Below the pieces are notes generated by a model. The model was given only the letters and a program-made list of their open reading frames with translations. It was not told the DNA's origin and did not search any database. From Azorhizobium oxalatiphilum (GTDB lineage Bacteria > Pseudomonadota > Alphaproteobacteria > Rhizobiales > Xanthobacteraceae), in assembly GCF_014635325.1 (NCBI RefSeq), contig NZ_BMCT01000006.1, positions 248,001 through 312,000 of the forward strand: DNA of 64,000 bases. Direction: 5' to 3'. The position numbers were made by a program, and so were the translations under genes. This document shows, piece after piece, positions 1 through 7,796 of this stretch (positions are counted from its first letter, which is position 1; every line of letters starts with the position of its first letter).

Positions 1-2
1 AG

Positions 3-869
3 GCCATCGATCGCGTGGGCAAGGGGATAAGGGGCACGCCCCGTGACGCGCTCATCGCCGATGTCACCCCGCCGGAGCTACGCGGCGCCAGCTTCGGGCT
101 GCGCAAGTCGCTGGACACTGTGGGCGGCTTTGTCGGCCCGCTGGCCGCCATCGGCCTCATGCTGTTGTTCGCCAGCGACGTGCTTGCGGTCTATTGGGTC
201 GCGGTGGTGCCGGCGATGCTCGCGGTGGCCCTGCTCGCCTTCGGCGTGCGCGAACCGGAGGTCGGCCGCCCGCAGGAACGGAAGGAACGTCCCCGTCTGG
301 CTGACGCGATGCTGCTGAACCGGGCGGTGTGGCTCGCCATCGGCATCGCCTGCCTGCTGACGGCGGCCCGCTTCAGCGAGGCGTTCCTGCTGCTGAAGGC
401 GCAGGACGCGGGCTTCGCCGTCGCCTGGGTGCCGATCACCATGGTGGTGATGCACGCCGTCTATGGTCTCACCGCCTATCCGGTGGGGCGCCTGTCCGAT
501 GCCATCGGGCGCAGCGGCCTGCTGTTCGTCAGCCTCGTCCTGCTGGTGCTGGCTTATGGCGCGCTGGCGTTCGCCGGCTCTATCGCCACGTTCCTTGCCG
601 GCATCATTCTATGGGGGCTGCACATGGGCTTCTCGCAGGGCCTGCTGGCGACGCTCATCGCCGATGCGGCGCCGAAGGCTCTGCGCGGCACCGCCTTCGG
701 TGTCTTCAACCTGCTGACCGGCGTGGTGGTGCTGGCTGGCAATGTGGCTGCCGGCCTGATCTGGGATGCCCATGGTGCGACGGCCACCTTCCTGACCGGG
801 GCCGGCGTGACCGTGTGCGCCATGGCGGCTCTGGCGCTGATACGCCTTACCGCCCGTCCGTCCGCCTGA
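3..869 (+). CDS. MFS transporter, C-terminal part (cut by window edge)
   Basis: Inner-membrane major facilitator superfamily transporter. The frame is open from the first full codon and already lies inside a conserved loop (RVGKGIRGTPRDALIAD), so the N-terminal helices lie before the window. About nine hydrophobic segments follow. The loop motif recurs in the second half (RGTAFGVFNLLTG, near residue 230), as expected for the two-fold MFS repeat. The loop wording (RG-PRDAL-AD, then RGxxFGxRKSxD) is typical of a bacterial MFS branch with no fixed substrate, so I cannot name one. It ends 16 bp before the convergent end of the CpsD-like gene. The family is clear; the substrate is unknown. Confidence 0.85.
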   Translation, partial: AIDRVGKGIRGTPRDALIADVTPPELRGASFGLRKSLDTVGGFVGPLAAIGLMLLFASDVLAVYWVAVVPAMLAVALLAFGVREPEVGRPQERKERPRLADAMLLNRAVWLAIGIACLLTAARFSEAFLLLKAQDAGFAVAWVPITMVVMHAVYGLTAYPVGRLSDAIGRSGLLFVSLVLLVLAYGALAFAGSIATFLAGIILWGLHMGFSQGLLATLIADAAPKALRGTAFGVFNLLTGVVVLAGNVAAGLIWDAHGATATFLTGAGVTVCAMAALALIRLTARPSA

Positions 870-884
870 CCTGCGTCGGGGGGC

Positions 885-1571
885 TCAGAGCTTGGTGTTC
901 AGGAGGCGGCTGTTGCGCACCGCATTGATGATGCGCTCCACCAGTCCCGGCGCCACGTTGGAGAAACGCTCGGCCTCGTCGGCGATCTCCTCGCCGGGGG
1001 TCGGGTTGAAGCGGTCGTTCACCACGATGCCCTGCAACGGCGCATTGGCCTGACGCAGGGCGGTGGCGGCGCGGTTCAGCGAGCCCTTGGTCACGCGGCC
1101 GGCAAGGCAAACGATGATCACGCTCTCGCAGGCCGAGGCGATGGCAGTGACAGGAATGGCCACGCGCTCGCGCGGTTCCACGGGCGCCAGATCGAGCACG
1201 ATGGCGTCATAGGTGCGCAGCAGGCCGTCCAGCATGTTGCGGATGGCGGAGGCGTTGCGGAAGGCGAAGCTCATCTCCGGCGTCGGCGCCGCCGTCAGGC
1301 GGTCGAAACCGCGGGCGTCGGTGATGACGTGGTCGGCGAGATCGGGATCCTCGGGCCCCCAGGTGGTGGCCTGCGCCGGTACGGCGGCGGTGGGATCGGC
1401 GAGACCCACCAGCAATGTGCGGCTCTGACGCTGGGAGCGCTCGGCGAGCGCCCCGGCCATGGTGGAGACGCCGCTGTCGCTGAGCACGCCGGTCACACCG
1501 ACCACCCGGGCGCCTTGCCCGAACGTGGCCAGAAAGACCGTCTCAACTTCGCGAAGACCTCTGCCCCACAT
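885..1571 (-). CDS. CpsD/BY-kinase-like ATPase with degenerate P-loop
   Basis: A 228-residue SIMIBI-class protein related to the cytoplasmic tyrosine-kinase (CpsD/CapB) partners of polysaccharide exporters. The region matching Walker A reads GVTGVLSDSGVSTM: the invariant lysine of the GKS/T motif is a valine. The Walker A' position (normally LLIDAD) reads LLVGLAD, so its first aspartate is lost. Walker B (IVLDLAPVEP) is retained. The C-terminus (ending NTKL) lacks the tyrosine cluster used for autophosphorylation. I start at the ATG preceded by GGAGAGAGAAC; a GTG 57 bp upstream would add an Arg/Ala-rich, unlikely leader. It is the last gene of the leftward exopolysaccharide set, 149 bp after the SLBB exporter. 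It is probably a non-catalytic or altered member with a structural or regulatory role, which is inference. Confidence 0.7.
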   Translation of the reverse strand: MWGRGLREVETVFLATFGQGARVVGVTGVLSDSGVSTMAGALAERSQRQSRTLLVGLADPTAAVPAQATTWGPEDPDLADHVITDARGFDRLTAAPTPEMSFAFRNASAIRNMLDGLLRTYDAIVLDLAPVEPRERVAIPVTAIASACESVIIVCLAGRVTKGSLNRAATALRQANAPLQGIVVNDRFNPTPGEEIADEAERFSNVAPGLVERIINAVRNSRLLNTKL

Positions 1572-1683
1572 GTTCTCTCTCCAGCCGCGGCGCGCGCGGG
1601 CGCGCGCCCCTGACTTCCTCGACGTCACAATGGAGGTTGCCGCTATGAAAGCAACCCTCGCTGGTGCCGGCCTTGCGGCCGAT

Positions 1684-1711
1684 CCGCGCGCAGATATTAC
1701 GCTGCGCGCGG
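1684..1711 (-). terminator. 10-bp GC hairpin after the SLBB exporter gene
   Basis: Perfect inverted repeat CCGCGCGCAG / CTGCGCGCGG with an 8-nt loop, beginning 10 nt after the exporter stop codon. There is no U-run, so it is either a Rho-type 3' end or an intercistronic hairpin that lowers expression of the CpsD-like gene downstream. Confidence 0.45.
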
Positions 1712-1720
1712 GCTTTGGGA

Positions 1721-3898
1721 TCAGCTGCCGCCCAGGAAGGCGATCAGCGAGACGATGGGCAGGATGTTCTGGACCCCGTCCATGAAGATCTTCCAGCCGC
1801 TCTGGGCCGTTGTCGGCACATAGACCGTGTCGCCCTGCTGCACCACCGGGAGTTCCCGAATGTCGCCGGTCTTGGCGAACTGGATCAGGTCGAAGATCCG
1901 GGCCTGTTCGCGGCAGCAGCCGAGATTCACCACCACGATCTTCTGCTGATAGGCCTCGTTGGTTGGGCCACCGGCCTCGGCGAGGAGGTCGAGCAGGGTC
2001 ATGTTGTTGTCGAACCGGTAGCGGCCGGGCTTGGCGACGGCGCCGAGAACACGAACCGTGGTCTCCTTGCTGTCGTCGAACCAGTCCTTGTTGGTCCGGT
2101 CGGGCACGAAGATCACGTCACCGGTCCGCACCCTGGGCAGCAGCTTCTCGTCGCCGGTGGCAAAATACTGGGCGAGGTTGAGCTGCGTCACCTTGGAACC
2201 GGGCAGGCCACGGTGCGAGATGCGCACGTTGCGCAGGTCCGCGGTGCTGGTCGGGCCGTTGGCGGCGGTCAGGATGTCCAGGAACGTCATGTTCTTGTTG
2301 AAGGCATAACGACCGGGGATCTGCACCTGGCCCATGATGTAGATGACGTCTTCCTTCGCCATCTGCACCCACTTCGCCTTGTTGTCGATGGGCGAGTCCG
2401 GCAGCGAGGGCATGCGGATGACGTAGCCGGCGCGGATCTTCGGAAGCTGCGCGAGCGGCCCACCCTTGGCGAGGAAGTCCTGCAGGTCGAAGACCAGCGG
2501 TTTGGCGGTGTCGTTCTCCGACCGCATGATCTGGAGGTGGGCGATGTCGGCGCGCTGATTGGGGCCACCGGCCTCACCCAGCATGTCGAGCAGGCTCATC
2601 TCGTCCGACCATTCGTAGCGGCCGGGCTTGTTCATCTCGCCGATCACCTGCACGGCGCGGGTGGGCGGGATCTTCAGCCAGGACGGACGGTCCGGGGACT
2701 CGGTCTTCTCCGGCACGTAGATGGCATCGCCCGGCAGGATCGGGGGCAGATACGGAGACTTGCCCTCGGTGTAGTTCACCAGGTCGAAGGGCTGCGAGGT
2801 GCCGTCCGACTTGAGGATGCGGATCTGGCGGGTGTCGGCATAGCGGGTGGGGCCGCCGGCATTGGCCAGGATCTCGATGAACTTGGCATCCGGCGGGGAT
2901 TCGAGGCCGCCGGGGCGGTTCACCTCGCCGATCACATAGACCGTGCGCACCGAGCGGCGGATCTCTTCTTCCTGCTTGGGCACGAAGATGGTGGCGCCCG
3001 GCCGCAGCGGCGGCAGCAGCTTGTCGTCGCCGGTGTCGAGATAGCGGCGCAGGTTGAACACCACCGGATCGTTGTTGCCGTTGATGATCCGCACCTGCTC
3101 GATGGAGGCATAGCGGGTGACGCCGCCGGCCCGCATGATCATGTCGACGGCGGAGAGATTGTCCTTGTAGCCGAAGGAGCCGGGGCGGTTCACTTCGCCG
3201 AACACCTTCACCGCGCTGGCGGCGTCCGAGGCGTCGCCCTGCTCGGCCAGCGTGCGGCCGTCGAAGTTGATCTGCACGTTGCCGGTGGAGGGCGAGGACG
3301 GCACGAAGATGACGTCCAGCGGCTGTAGCTGAGGGATCAGGCTGGCATCGCCGGTGTCGAGGTATTTCTTGTAGTCGAACACCGTGGTCTGGGTGCCGCG
3401 ACGCAGTTGCAGCTTGTCCAGCTGGGCGCCCTGCAGCAGGCCGCCGGCGGCCGTGATGGCCTGCTGGATGCCCGCATCGATGGGCAGGTTCACCTCACTG
3501 GGGGTCGCCACATAACCGAGCACAGTGACCAGCAGCCGCTGCTCCTTGAGCGCCACCTGCAGGCGGCCGAGATCGCGATACACGCGCGACAGCGCCGTGC
3601 GGATGACCTGCGAGGCTTCCACCACGGTGCGGCCGGCCACTTCCACGTCGCCCACTTCCGGCAGCGTCACGCGTCCGGAACGGTCGATGAGGAAGTCCTT
3701 GTTGAAGGCTGCTTCGCCCGGCAGCACGATGCTGAGCACGTCACCCACCCGCAGGCGCTGGTTGGTGACGTTGGGTGCGGGCTGCTGGGCGGCGGCCAGC
3801 ACCGGGAACAACAGCATCATCGCCGCGCAGAAGGCGGCGAGGAGCTGGAGCGGAGATGGCAGCCGGCGCGGAGAGGTCGGTGCGGCGAGGGCGTCCAT
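1721..3898 (-). CDS. Wza-type polysaccharide export protein with six SLBB repeats
   Basis: A 725-residue periplasmic/outer-membrane polysaccharide exporter. The order is: signal peptide (residues 1-38, hydrophobic core ending LAAAQ, no lipobox cysteine), poly-export domain (QRLRVGDVLSIVLPG from about residue 46), then six SLBB-like units. Their first strands start near residues 121 (VTVLGYVATP), 229 (VKVFGEVNRPG), 318 (VYVIGEVNRPG), 413 (VQVIGEMNKPG), 518 (IYIMGQVQIPG) and 612 (VRVLGAVAKPG). Most end in a P-x-x-x-x-G-D/A-x-I-x-V/M-P strand. A hydrophobic C-terminal helix (about 700-722) may be the outer-membrane-spanning element, as in Wza. Wza is about 380 residues, so this is a strongly extended form. 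The start is the ATG just before the signal peptide. It follows the lipoprotein gene by 2 bp. The class is certain; the polymer is unknown. Confidence 0.9.
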   Translation of the reverse strand: MDALAAPTSPRRLPSPLQLLAAFCAAMMLLFPVLAAAQQPAPNVTNQRLRVGDVLSIVLPGEAAFNKDFLIDRSGRVTLPEVGDVEVAGRTVVEASQVIRTALSRVYRDLGRLQVALKEQRLLVTVLGYVATPSEVNLPIDAGIQQAITAAGGLLQGAQLDKLQLRRGTQTTVFDYKKYLDTGDASLIPQLQPLDVIFVPSSPSTGNVQINFDGRTLAEQGDASDAASAVKVFGEVNRPGSFGYKDNLSAVDMIMRAGGVTRYASIEQVRIINGNNDPVVFNLRRYLDTGDDKLLPPLRPGATIFVPKQEEEIRRSVRTVYVIGEVNRPGGLESPPDAKFIEILANAGGPTRYADTRQIRILKSDGTSQPFDLVNYTEGKSPYLPPILPGDAIYVPEKTESPDRPSWLKIPPTRAVQVIGEMNKPGRYEWSDEMSLLDMLGEAGGPNQRADIAHLQIMRSENDTAKPLVFDLQDFLAKGGPLAQLPKIRAGYVIRMPSLPDSPIDNKAKWVQMAKEDVIYIMGQVQIPGRYAFNKNMTFLDILTAANGPTSTADLRNVRISHRGLPGSKVTQLNLAQYFATGDEKLLPRVRTGDVIFVPDRTNKDWFDDSKETTVRVLGAVAKPGRYRFDNNMTLLDLLAEAGGPTNEAYQQKIVVVNLGCCREQARIFDLIQFAKTGDIRELPVVQQGDTVYVPTTAQSGWKIFMDGVQNILPIVSLIAFLGGS

Positions 3899-3900
3899 TG

Positions 3901-4275
3901 TCACCGGCTCCCCATGTTGACGGTGCGGCGCGGAAGCTGCCGCTCGATGGCGGCGAACTTCTGCTTGAGGTGAGCGATGTCGATTTCGGCGTCTTCGCCG
4001 AAGGCGCCTTCCGACTGGCGGCGGATCTTGATCAGCAGCTTTTCGGCGTCGTCCGTGTCCGCCGCGGCATAATAGCGGGCGTTGCGGGCGATCAGCACGA
4101 TGAGCTGGTCGGAGAGTTGGTCGATGCGCACGTCCGTGGAGGGCCGCCGCTCGGCGAGGCCTCCGGTGCCGTTGGGCGGCCATTGCGTGTAGGTGCTCGC
4201 ATCGCAGCCGGCCAGAGCCAGTGCGGCGGCGAGAAGCAGGAACGGCATCGCCCGGCGGGGCAGGCGAGAGATCAT
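3901..4275 (-). CDS. Small exopolysaccharide-operon lipoprotein
   Basis: A 124-residue predicted lipoprotein. An arginine-rich n-region and a hydrophobic stretch end in the lipobox LALAGC. The mature part is charged and probably helical (NARYYAAADTDDAEKLLIKI, then IAHLKQKFAAIERQLPRR). I recognise no named domain. Its ATG overlaps the STAS stop codon (ATGA) and it ends 2 bp before the exporter gene, so translation is probably coupled. Because the exporter next door lacks a lipobox, this protein could be its lipidated outer-membrane partner; that is inference from position only. Confidence 0.75.
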   Translation of the reverse strand: MISRLPRRAMPFLLLAAALALAGCDASTYTQWPPNGTGGLAERRPSTDVRIDQLSDQLIVLIARNARYYAAADTDDAEKLLIKIRRQSEGAFGEDAEIDIAHLKQKFAAIERQLPRRTVNMGSR

Positions 4276-4550
4276 GGCGTACCCCCGTCGATCAAATCGG
4301 ACAGCCGCAGATGGGTCAGCAGCTGGAGGACTTGCCCTTGGGCTCCTGACAGACGGAGCTTGAAGCCATTCACGCGCAGGCGCTTGTAGAGGAAGACGAT
4401 CCCACCGACGCCGGATGAATCCATGAAATCCACTTCGGACAGGTCCAGGACGACGTCCTGTGAACTGCTTCCGAGATTTTCGAACATGGTCTTCAGGTCG
4501 GCCATGGACGCTGCGTCCATGTCCCCCGGGATCTTGACCACTTTCGGCAT
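4272..4550 (-). CDS. STAS-domain protein (anti-sigma-antagonist-like)
   Basis: A single 92-residue STAS domain. The core DVVLDLSEVDFMDSSGVGGI carries the DSSG motif, whose serine is the phosphorylation site in SpoIIAA/RsbV-type proteins. The start is the ATG preceded by GCGAGGCTTCC, which gives exactly one STAS domain beginning MPKVVKIPGD; an upstream in-frame ATG would add 19 unlikely residues. It is the first gene of the leftward exopolysaccharide set and overlaps the lipoprotein gene by 4 bp. No cognate serine kinase or phosphatase is present in the window. A regulatory switch on polysaccharide export is plausible; direct sigma-factor control is not shown. Confidence 0.85.
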   Translation of the reverse strand: MPKVVKIPGDMDAASMADLKTMFENLGSSSQDVVLDLSEVDFMDSSGVGGIVFLYKRLRVNGFKLRLSGAQGQVLQLLTHLRLSDLIDGGTP

Positions 4551-4664
4551 GGAAGCCTCGCATGAATGGCCCAAAACGGGCGCAGCCGCACGGTTTGGGG
4601 CTCCCACCGGGAGGCGAGGCGCGAAACAACCATGGGGCGAATCGCGTTGTGTCGGGTAGAAGCC

Positions 4665-4708
4665 TTAACCATCGCCAGATCAGCGGATTTACCTTAATAA
4701 CCGGTAAA
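4665..4708. promoter_or_regulatory. Divergent exopolysaccharide promoter region with CtrA-like motifs
   Basis: The 169-bp gap between the divergent STAS and GT4 genes is AT-richer than its surroundings. It contains TTAACCAT (4665-4672), the CtrA half-site known from alphaproteobacteria. It also contains TTAA-N7-TAAA (4694-4708), one base from the full TTAA-N7-TTAA consensus, and the dyad TTTACC-N9-GGTAAA (4688-4708). These are motif matches only; such short sites also occur by chance. Confidence 0.35.
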
Positions 4709-4719
4709 GCGTAGGCTTC

Positions 4720-5826
4720 GTGGTGGGTGAAACGGGGTTCAGGGTGGCAGTTTTGCCGAACGGCATCGTACAGATCGTCCAACGTCTGACCCCAGGCGGG
4801 CTTGAGGTCTTGGCTATAGACCTGTCGAGCCGCCTCGGCGGCGACAATGCCATCTTCAGCCTCGAGATGAGCGAGGCTGAGATGGCCGAGCGCTGGCCAT
4901 GGCTCGCCACGCAGCCTTTGAACCTTGTCGGCTTTTCAAAGAAATCCGGGATCGAGCCCACCCTGATCCTTCGGCTGGCGAAGCAGCTGAAGGCGTGGGC
5001 GCCCTATGCGGTACTGACCCATCACATCGGCCCCATGTTCTACGGCTGCATCGCTGCCCGCCTCGCCGGCGTGCCGGTTATCGCCCATGTGGAACATGAC
5101 GTCTGGCACTATGGCGAGCGCAACGATCGTCGCATCGCCCGGCTGATGGACACCTTCGTGCATCCGCACGTGGTCGCCGTATCCGATACGGTGGCAGAGG
5201 CCATGCGCAAGCTGATGCCGAGCTCGCAGGTGTCTGTGATCCGCAATGCGGTGGATACCGAACGCTTCTCCCCCTCCGACCGGACAGCGGCCCGTGCGCG
5301 CCTTGGCCTGCCGCAGGACGCGCGGATCGTCGGTGCGGCCGGGCGGCTGGAGGACGTGAAGGGGCAGGACGTCCTGCTTGAGGCCATGGCGCAGGTGCCG
5401 GACGCACTGCTGGTGCTGGCCGGCGACGGCTCCAAGCGCGGCGCGCTGGAAGCCCAGGCGGCCCGGCTCGGGCTGGCCGATCGCGTCATCTTCCTCGGTT
5501 ATCGCAGCGACATGGAGACGGTGTACCCCGCCTTCGATCTGGCGGTGCTGCCGTCGCGCAACGAGGGCCTGCCGCTGTCGGTGCTGGAAGCGCAAGCCTG
5601 CGACATTCCCATGGTGGCGACCGACGTGGGCTCGGTGCGCGAGGGGCTGGCGCCGGGGGCGAGCCGGCTGGTGCCGTCGCTCGATCCCGCGGCCATGGCT
5701 GCGGCCATCACCGACCTTCTGGCCCATCCCCCCGGCACGCGTCCGCGCGCCTTCGTCACCGAACACTTTTCCTGGGAGCGGATGGTGACGGCCTATCGGC
5801 GTCTGCTCACGCCGCCTGTGTCATGA
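4720..5826 (+). CDS. GT4-family glycosyltransferase
   Basis: A 368-residue retaining GT-B glycosyltransferase (GT4, glycosyl transferases group 1). The N-terminal Rossmann half starts with a glycine-rich acceptor loop (LTPGGLEVLAIDL). The C-terminal nucleotide-sugar half has GRLEDVKGQDVLLEAM, then LPSRNEGLPLSVLEAQ with the E-x7-E pair, and ATDVGSVREG. It probably adds a sugar to the lipid-linked repeat unit on the cytoplasmic face. The start is uncertain: GTG 4720 gives the longest form, but GTG 4744 (VAVLPNGIVQ) fits the usual short N-terminus as well. The stop overlaps the ATG of the fusion gene (ATGA), so the two are co-translated. Confidence 0.88.
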   Translation: MVGETGFRVAVLPNGIVQIVQRLTPGGLEVLAIDLSSRLGGDNAIFSLEMSEAEMAERWPWLATQPLNLVGFSKKSGIEPTLILRLAKQLKAWAPYAVLTHHIGPMFYGCIAARLAGVPVIAHVEHDVWHYGERNDRRIARLMDTFVHPHVVAVSDTVAEAMRKLMPSSQVSVIRNAVDTERFSPSDRTAARARLGLPQDARIVGAAGRLEDVKGQDVLLEAMAQVPDALLVLAGDGSKRGALEAQAARLGLADRVIFLGYRSDMETVYPAFDLAVLPSRNEGLPLSVLEAQACDIPMVATDVGSVREGLAPGASRLVPSLDPAAMAAAITDLLAHPPGTRPRAFVTEHFSWERMVTAYRRLLTPPVS

Positions 5827-7673
5827 TCCTGCTGCAGACCCTGTTCTGGCTGAGCCTGCTCGGCATCGCCTATCACCATGCGGTGTTCCCGGTGCTGTTG
5901 CAGGTGCTCGCCCGCCGCAAGGGGCCACGCCCGCCGCCCGGCCGCCTGCCGGAGGCGCTGCTGCCGCGCATCACGCTGGTGATCCCGGCCTATCAGGAGG
6001 CCGCTTTCATCGCCGAGAAGGTCAAGGACTGCGCCCGGCTCGACTATCCCCGGCATCTGCTGAAGGTGATCGTCGCCTGCGACGGCTGCACCGACGGCAC
6101 GGCAGAGCAGGCCCGCGCGGCATTGGCGGCGCCGGAGTGCGCTGGCCTTGATTGCGAGGTGCGGGACTATCAGCCCAATCGCGGCAAGGTGGCGGTGCTG
6201 AACGAGGTGATCGCCGGCCTGCCGCCGGGCATCGTCGGGTTGACCGACGTGTCGGCGAGCCTTTCGGCCGACTGCCTGCGCCGCGCCGCCGCCCATTTCG
6301 ACCGCGGCCATGGGGGCGCGGTCGGACAGGTGGGCGTGGTGGCGGCCACCTACGCCCTGCGCAAGGCGGGCAGCGACGGCGAGGCCGGCTACTGGCGCTA
6401 CCAGACCGCCATCAAGGCCGATGAGGCCGCGCTCGCCGCTCCCGTGGGCGTGCATGGCGCCTTCTATCTGTTCCGCCGCGAACTGTGGGAACCGCTCCCC
6501 ACCGACACCATCAATGACGACGTCATTCTGCCCATGCGTATCGTCGCCAACGGGGCAGAGGCGGTCTATGACCGCGAGATGGTGGCGACCGAGGAGGAGC
6601 ATACCGAGCGCGGACAGGAGTTCCGCCGCCGGGTACGCATCGCCTCGGGCAACGTGCAGCAGGCGATCCGGCTCTGGAAACTGGGCGATCCGCGCCGGCC
6701 AGGGCTCGCCTTCGTGTTCCTGTCGGGCAAGGCGCTGCGGGCATTCGCCCCGATCCTGCTGGTGGTGATGCTCCTCTCCAACCTGCTGCTGGCCTTTTCC
6801 GGCAGGGGCTTCTACGTCCTGCTTCTGATGGGGCAGGTGGTCTTCTATGCGGTGGCTCTCTTCTCGATCGCGAATCCAGCTTCGCAACTGCCACGGGTGA
6901 TACGCTTTGCGGGTTACTTCGTAGAAGGCCATGCGGCTGGGCTGGTGGGCGCAATGCGCCAGCTCTCCGGCCGCGATAAAGGGCGATGGAGCCGGGCGAA
7001 CGTGAGTACGAAAAGCATGTCGCTGACAGCGGATGTGGATGACGACTACGTGCACCCCATGGTGCGGGTCGGCAAGCGGGCGTTCGACATCGTTGTGGGG
7101 CTCGTCGCCTTCCTGGTGCTGGCGATCGCCTTCATTCCGGTGGCCATCGGCATCCGGCTGACCTCCAAGGGGCCGATCTTCTACAAGCAGATCCGTGTCG
7201 GCCTCTCCACGGCCACCCGCACGGACCTGTTCTATCTGTACAAGTTCCGCACGATGCGTGTGGATGCGGAGGCTGGCACCGGGCCGGTCTGGGCGACGGC
7301 CAATGATCCGCGCATCACCCCCATCGGCCGCTTCATGCGCAAGACTCGCATCGACGAGCTGCCGCAGGCCATCAACGTGCTGCGCGGCGACATGTCCATC
7401 GTCGGCCCGCGCCCGGAACGCCCCGCCTTCCTCCAGAAGCTGGAGAAGGAGATCCCCTTCTATGTGGAGCGCACCCATGGCCTGCGCCCCGGCATCACCG
7501 GCCTTGCGCAGGTGAACCAGGGCTACGACGGCTCCATTGAGGACGTGCGCTCGAAGGTCGGCTACGACCACGCCTATGCCATGCGCCTGCTGGACCCGTG
7601 GGACTGGTTCAAGACCGACGTCTGGATCATCTTCCGCACGGTGTCGGTGATGGTGCTGGGCAAGGGGCAGTAG
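5823..7673 (+). CDS. Fusion of GT2 glycosyltransferase and priming sugar-1-phosphate transferase
   Basis: A 616-residue bifunctional membrane protein. Residues about 1-30 form a TM helix. About 45-290 is a GT2 (GT-A) domain: ITLVIPAYQEAAF, VACDGCTDGT, a metal-binding-type TDVSAS near 138, and NDDVILPMRI. About 300-365 are TM helices. A linker follows, then about 415-610 is a bacterial sugar-transferase (WcaJ/ExoY type) domain with KRAFDIVVG and a TM helix, KFRTMRVDAE, RIDELPQAINVLRGDMS, VGPRPERP and RPGITGLAQVN. The second half would load sugar-1-phosphate on undecaprenyl phosphate; the first half could add the next sugar. No frameshift is seen at the junction and both halves keep their motifs. 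The domains are certain; donor and acceptor are unknown. Confidence 0.9.
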   Translation: MILLQTLFWLSLLGIAYHHAVFPVLLQVLARRKGPRPPPGRLPEALLPRITLVIPAYQEAAFIAEKVKDCARLDYPRHLLKVIVACDGCTDGTAEQARAALAAPECAGLDCEVRDYQPNRGKVAVLNEVIAGLPPGIVGLTDVSASLSADCLRRAAAHFDRGHGGAVGQVGVVAATYALRKAGSDGEAGYWRYQTAIKADEAALAAPVGVHGAFYLFRRELWEPLPTDTINDDVILPMRIVANGAEAVYDREMVATEEEHTERGQEFRRRVRIASGNVQQAIRLWKLGDPRRPGLAFVFLSGKALRAFAPILLVVMLLSNLLLAFSGRGFYVLLLMGQVVFYAVALFSIANPASQLPRVIRFAGYFVEGHAAGLVGAMRQLSGRDKGRWSRANVSTKSMSLTADVDDDYVHPMVRVGKRAFDIVVGLVAFLVLAIAFIPVAIGIRLTSKGPIFYKQIRVGLSTATRTDLFYLYKFRTMRVDAEAGTGPVWATANDPRITPIGRFMRKTRIDELPQAINVLRGDMSIVGPRPERPAFLQKLEKEIPFYVERTHGLRPGITGLAQVNQGYDGSIEDVRSKVGYDHAYAMRLLDPWDWFKTDVWIIFRTVSVMVLGKGQ

Positions 7674-7796
7674 GGGCGCCATAGCCCTCCCTCCCCCTTC
7701 GGGCCGCCACCGGTGCGACATCCCTCGCGGCAAGCGGTCCGACGCATACGTTCCGCAACCTGCTCAACCGGGGCTCGGCGGCCTGAGGCGGTCCCG

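Noticed and set aside
1664-3328. Long + strand frame opposite the SLBB exporter
   Set aside because: Mirror of a GC-rich gene; its translation is His/Gly/Val-rich without domains, while the minus strand shows clear SLBB repeats.
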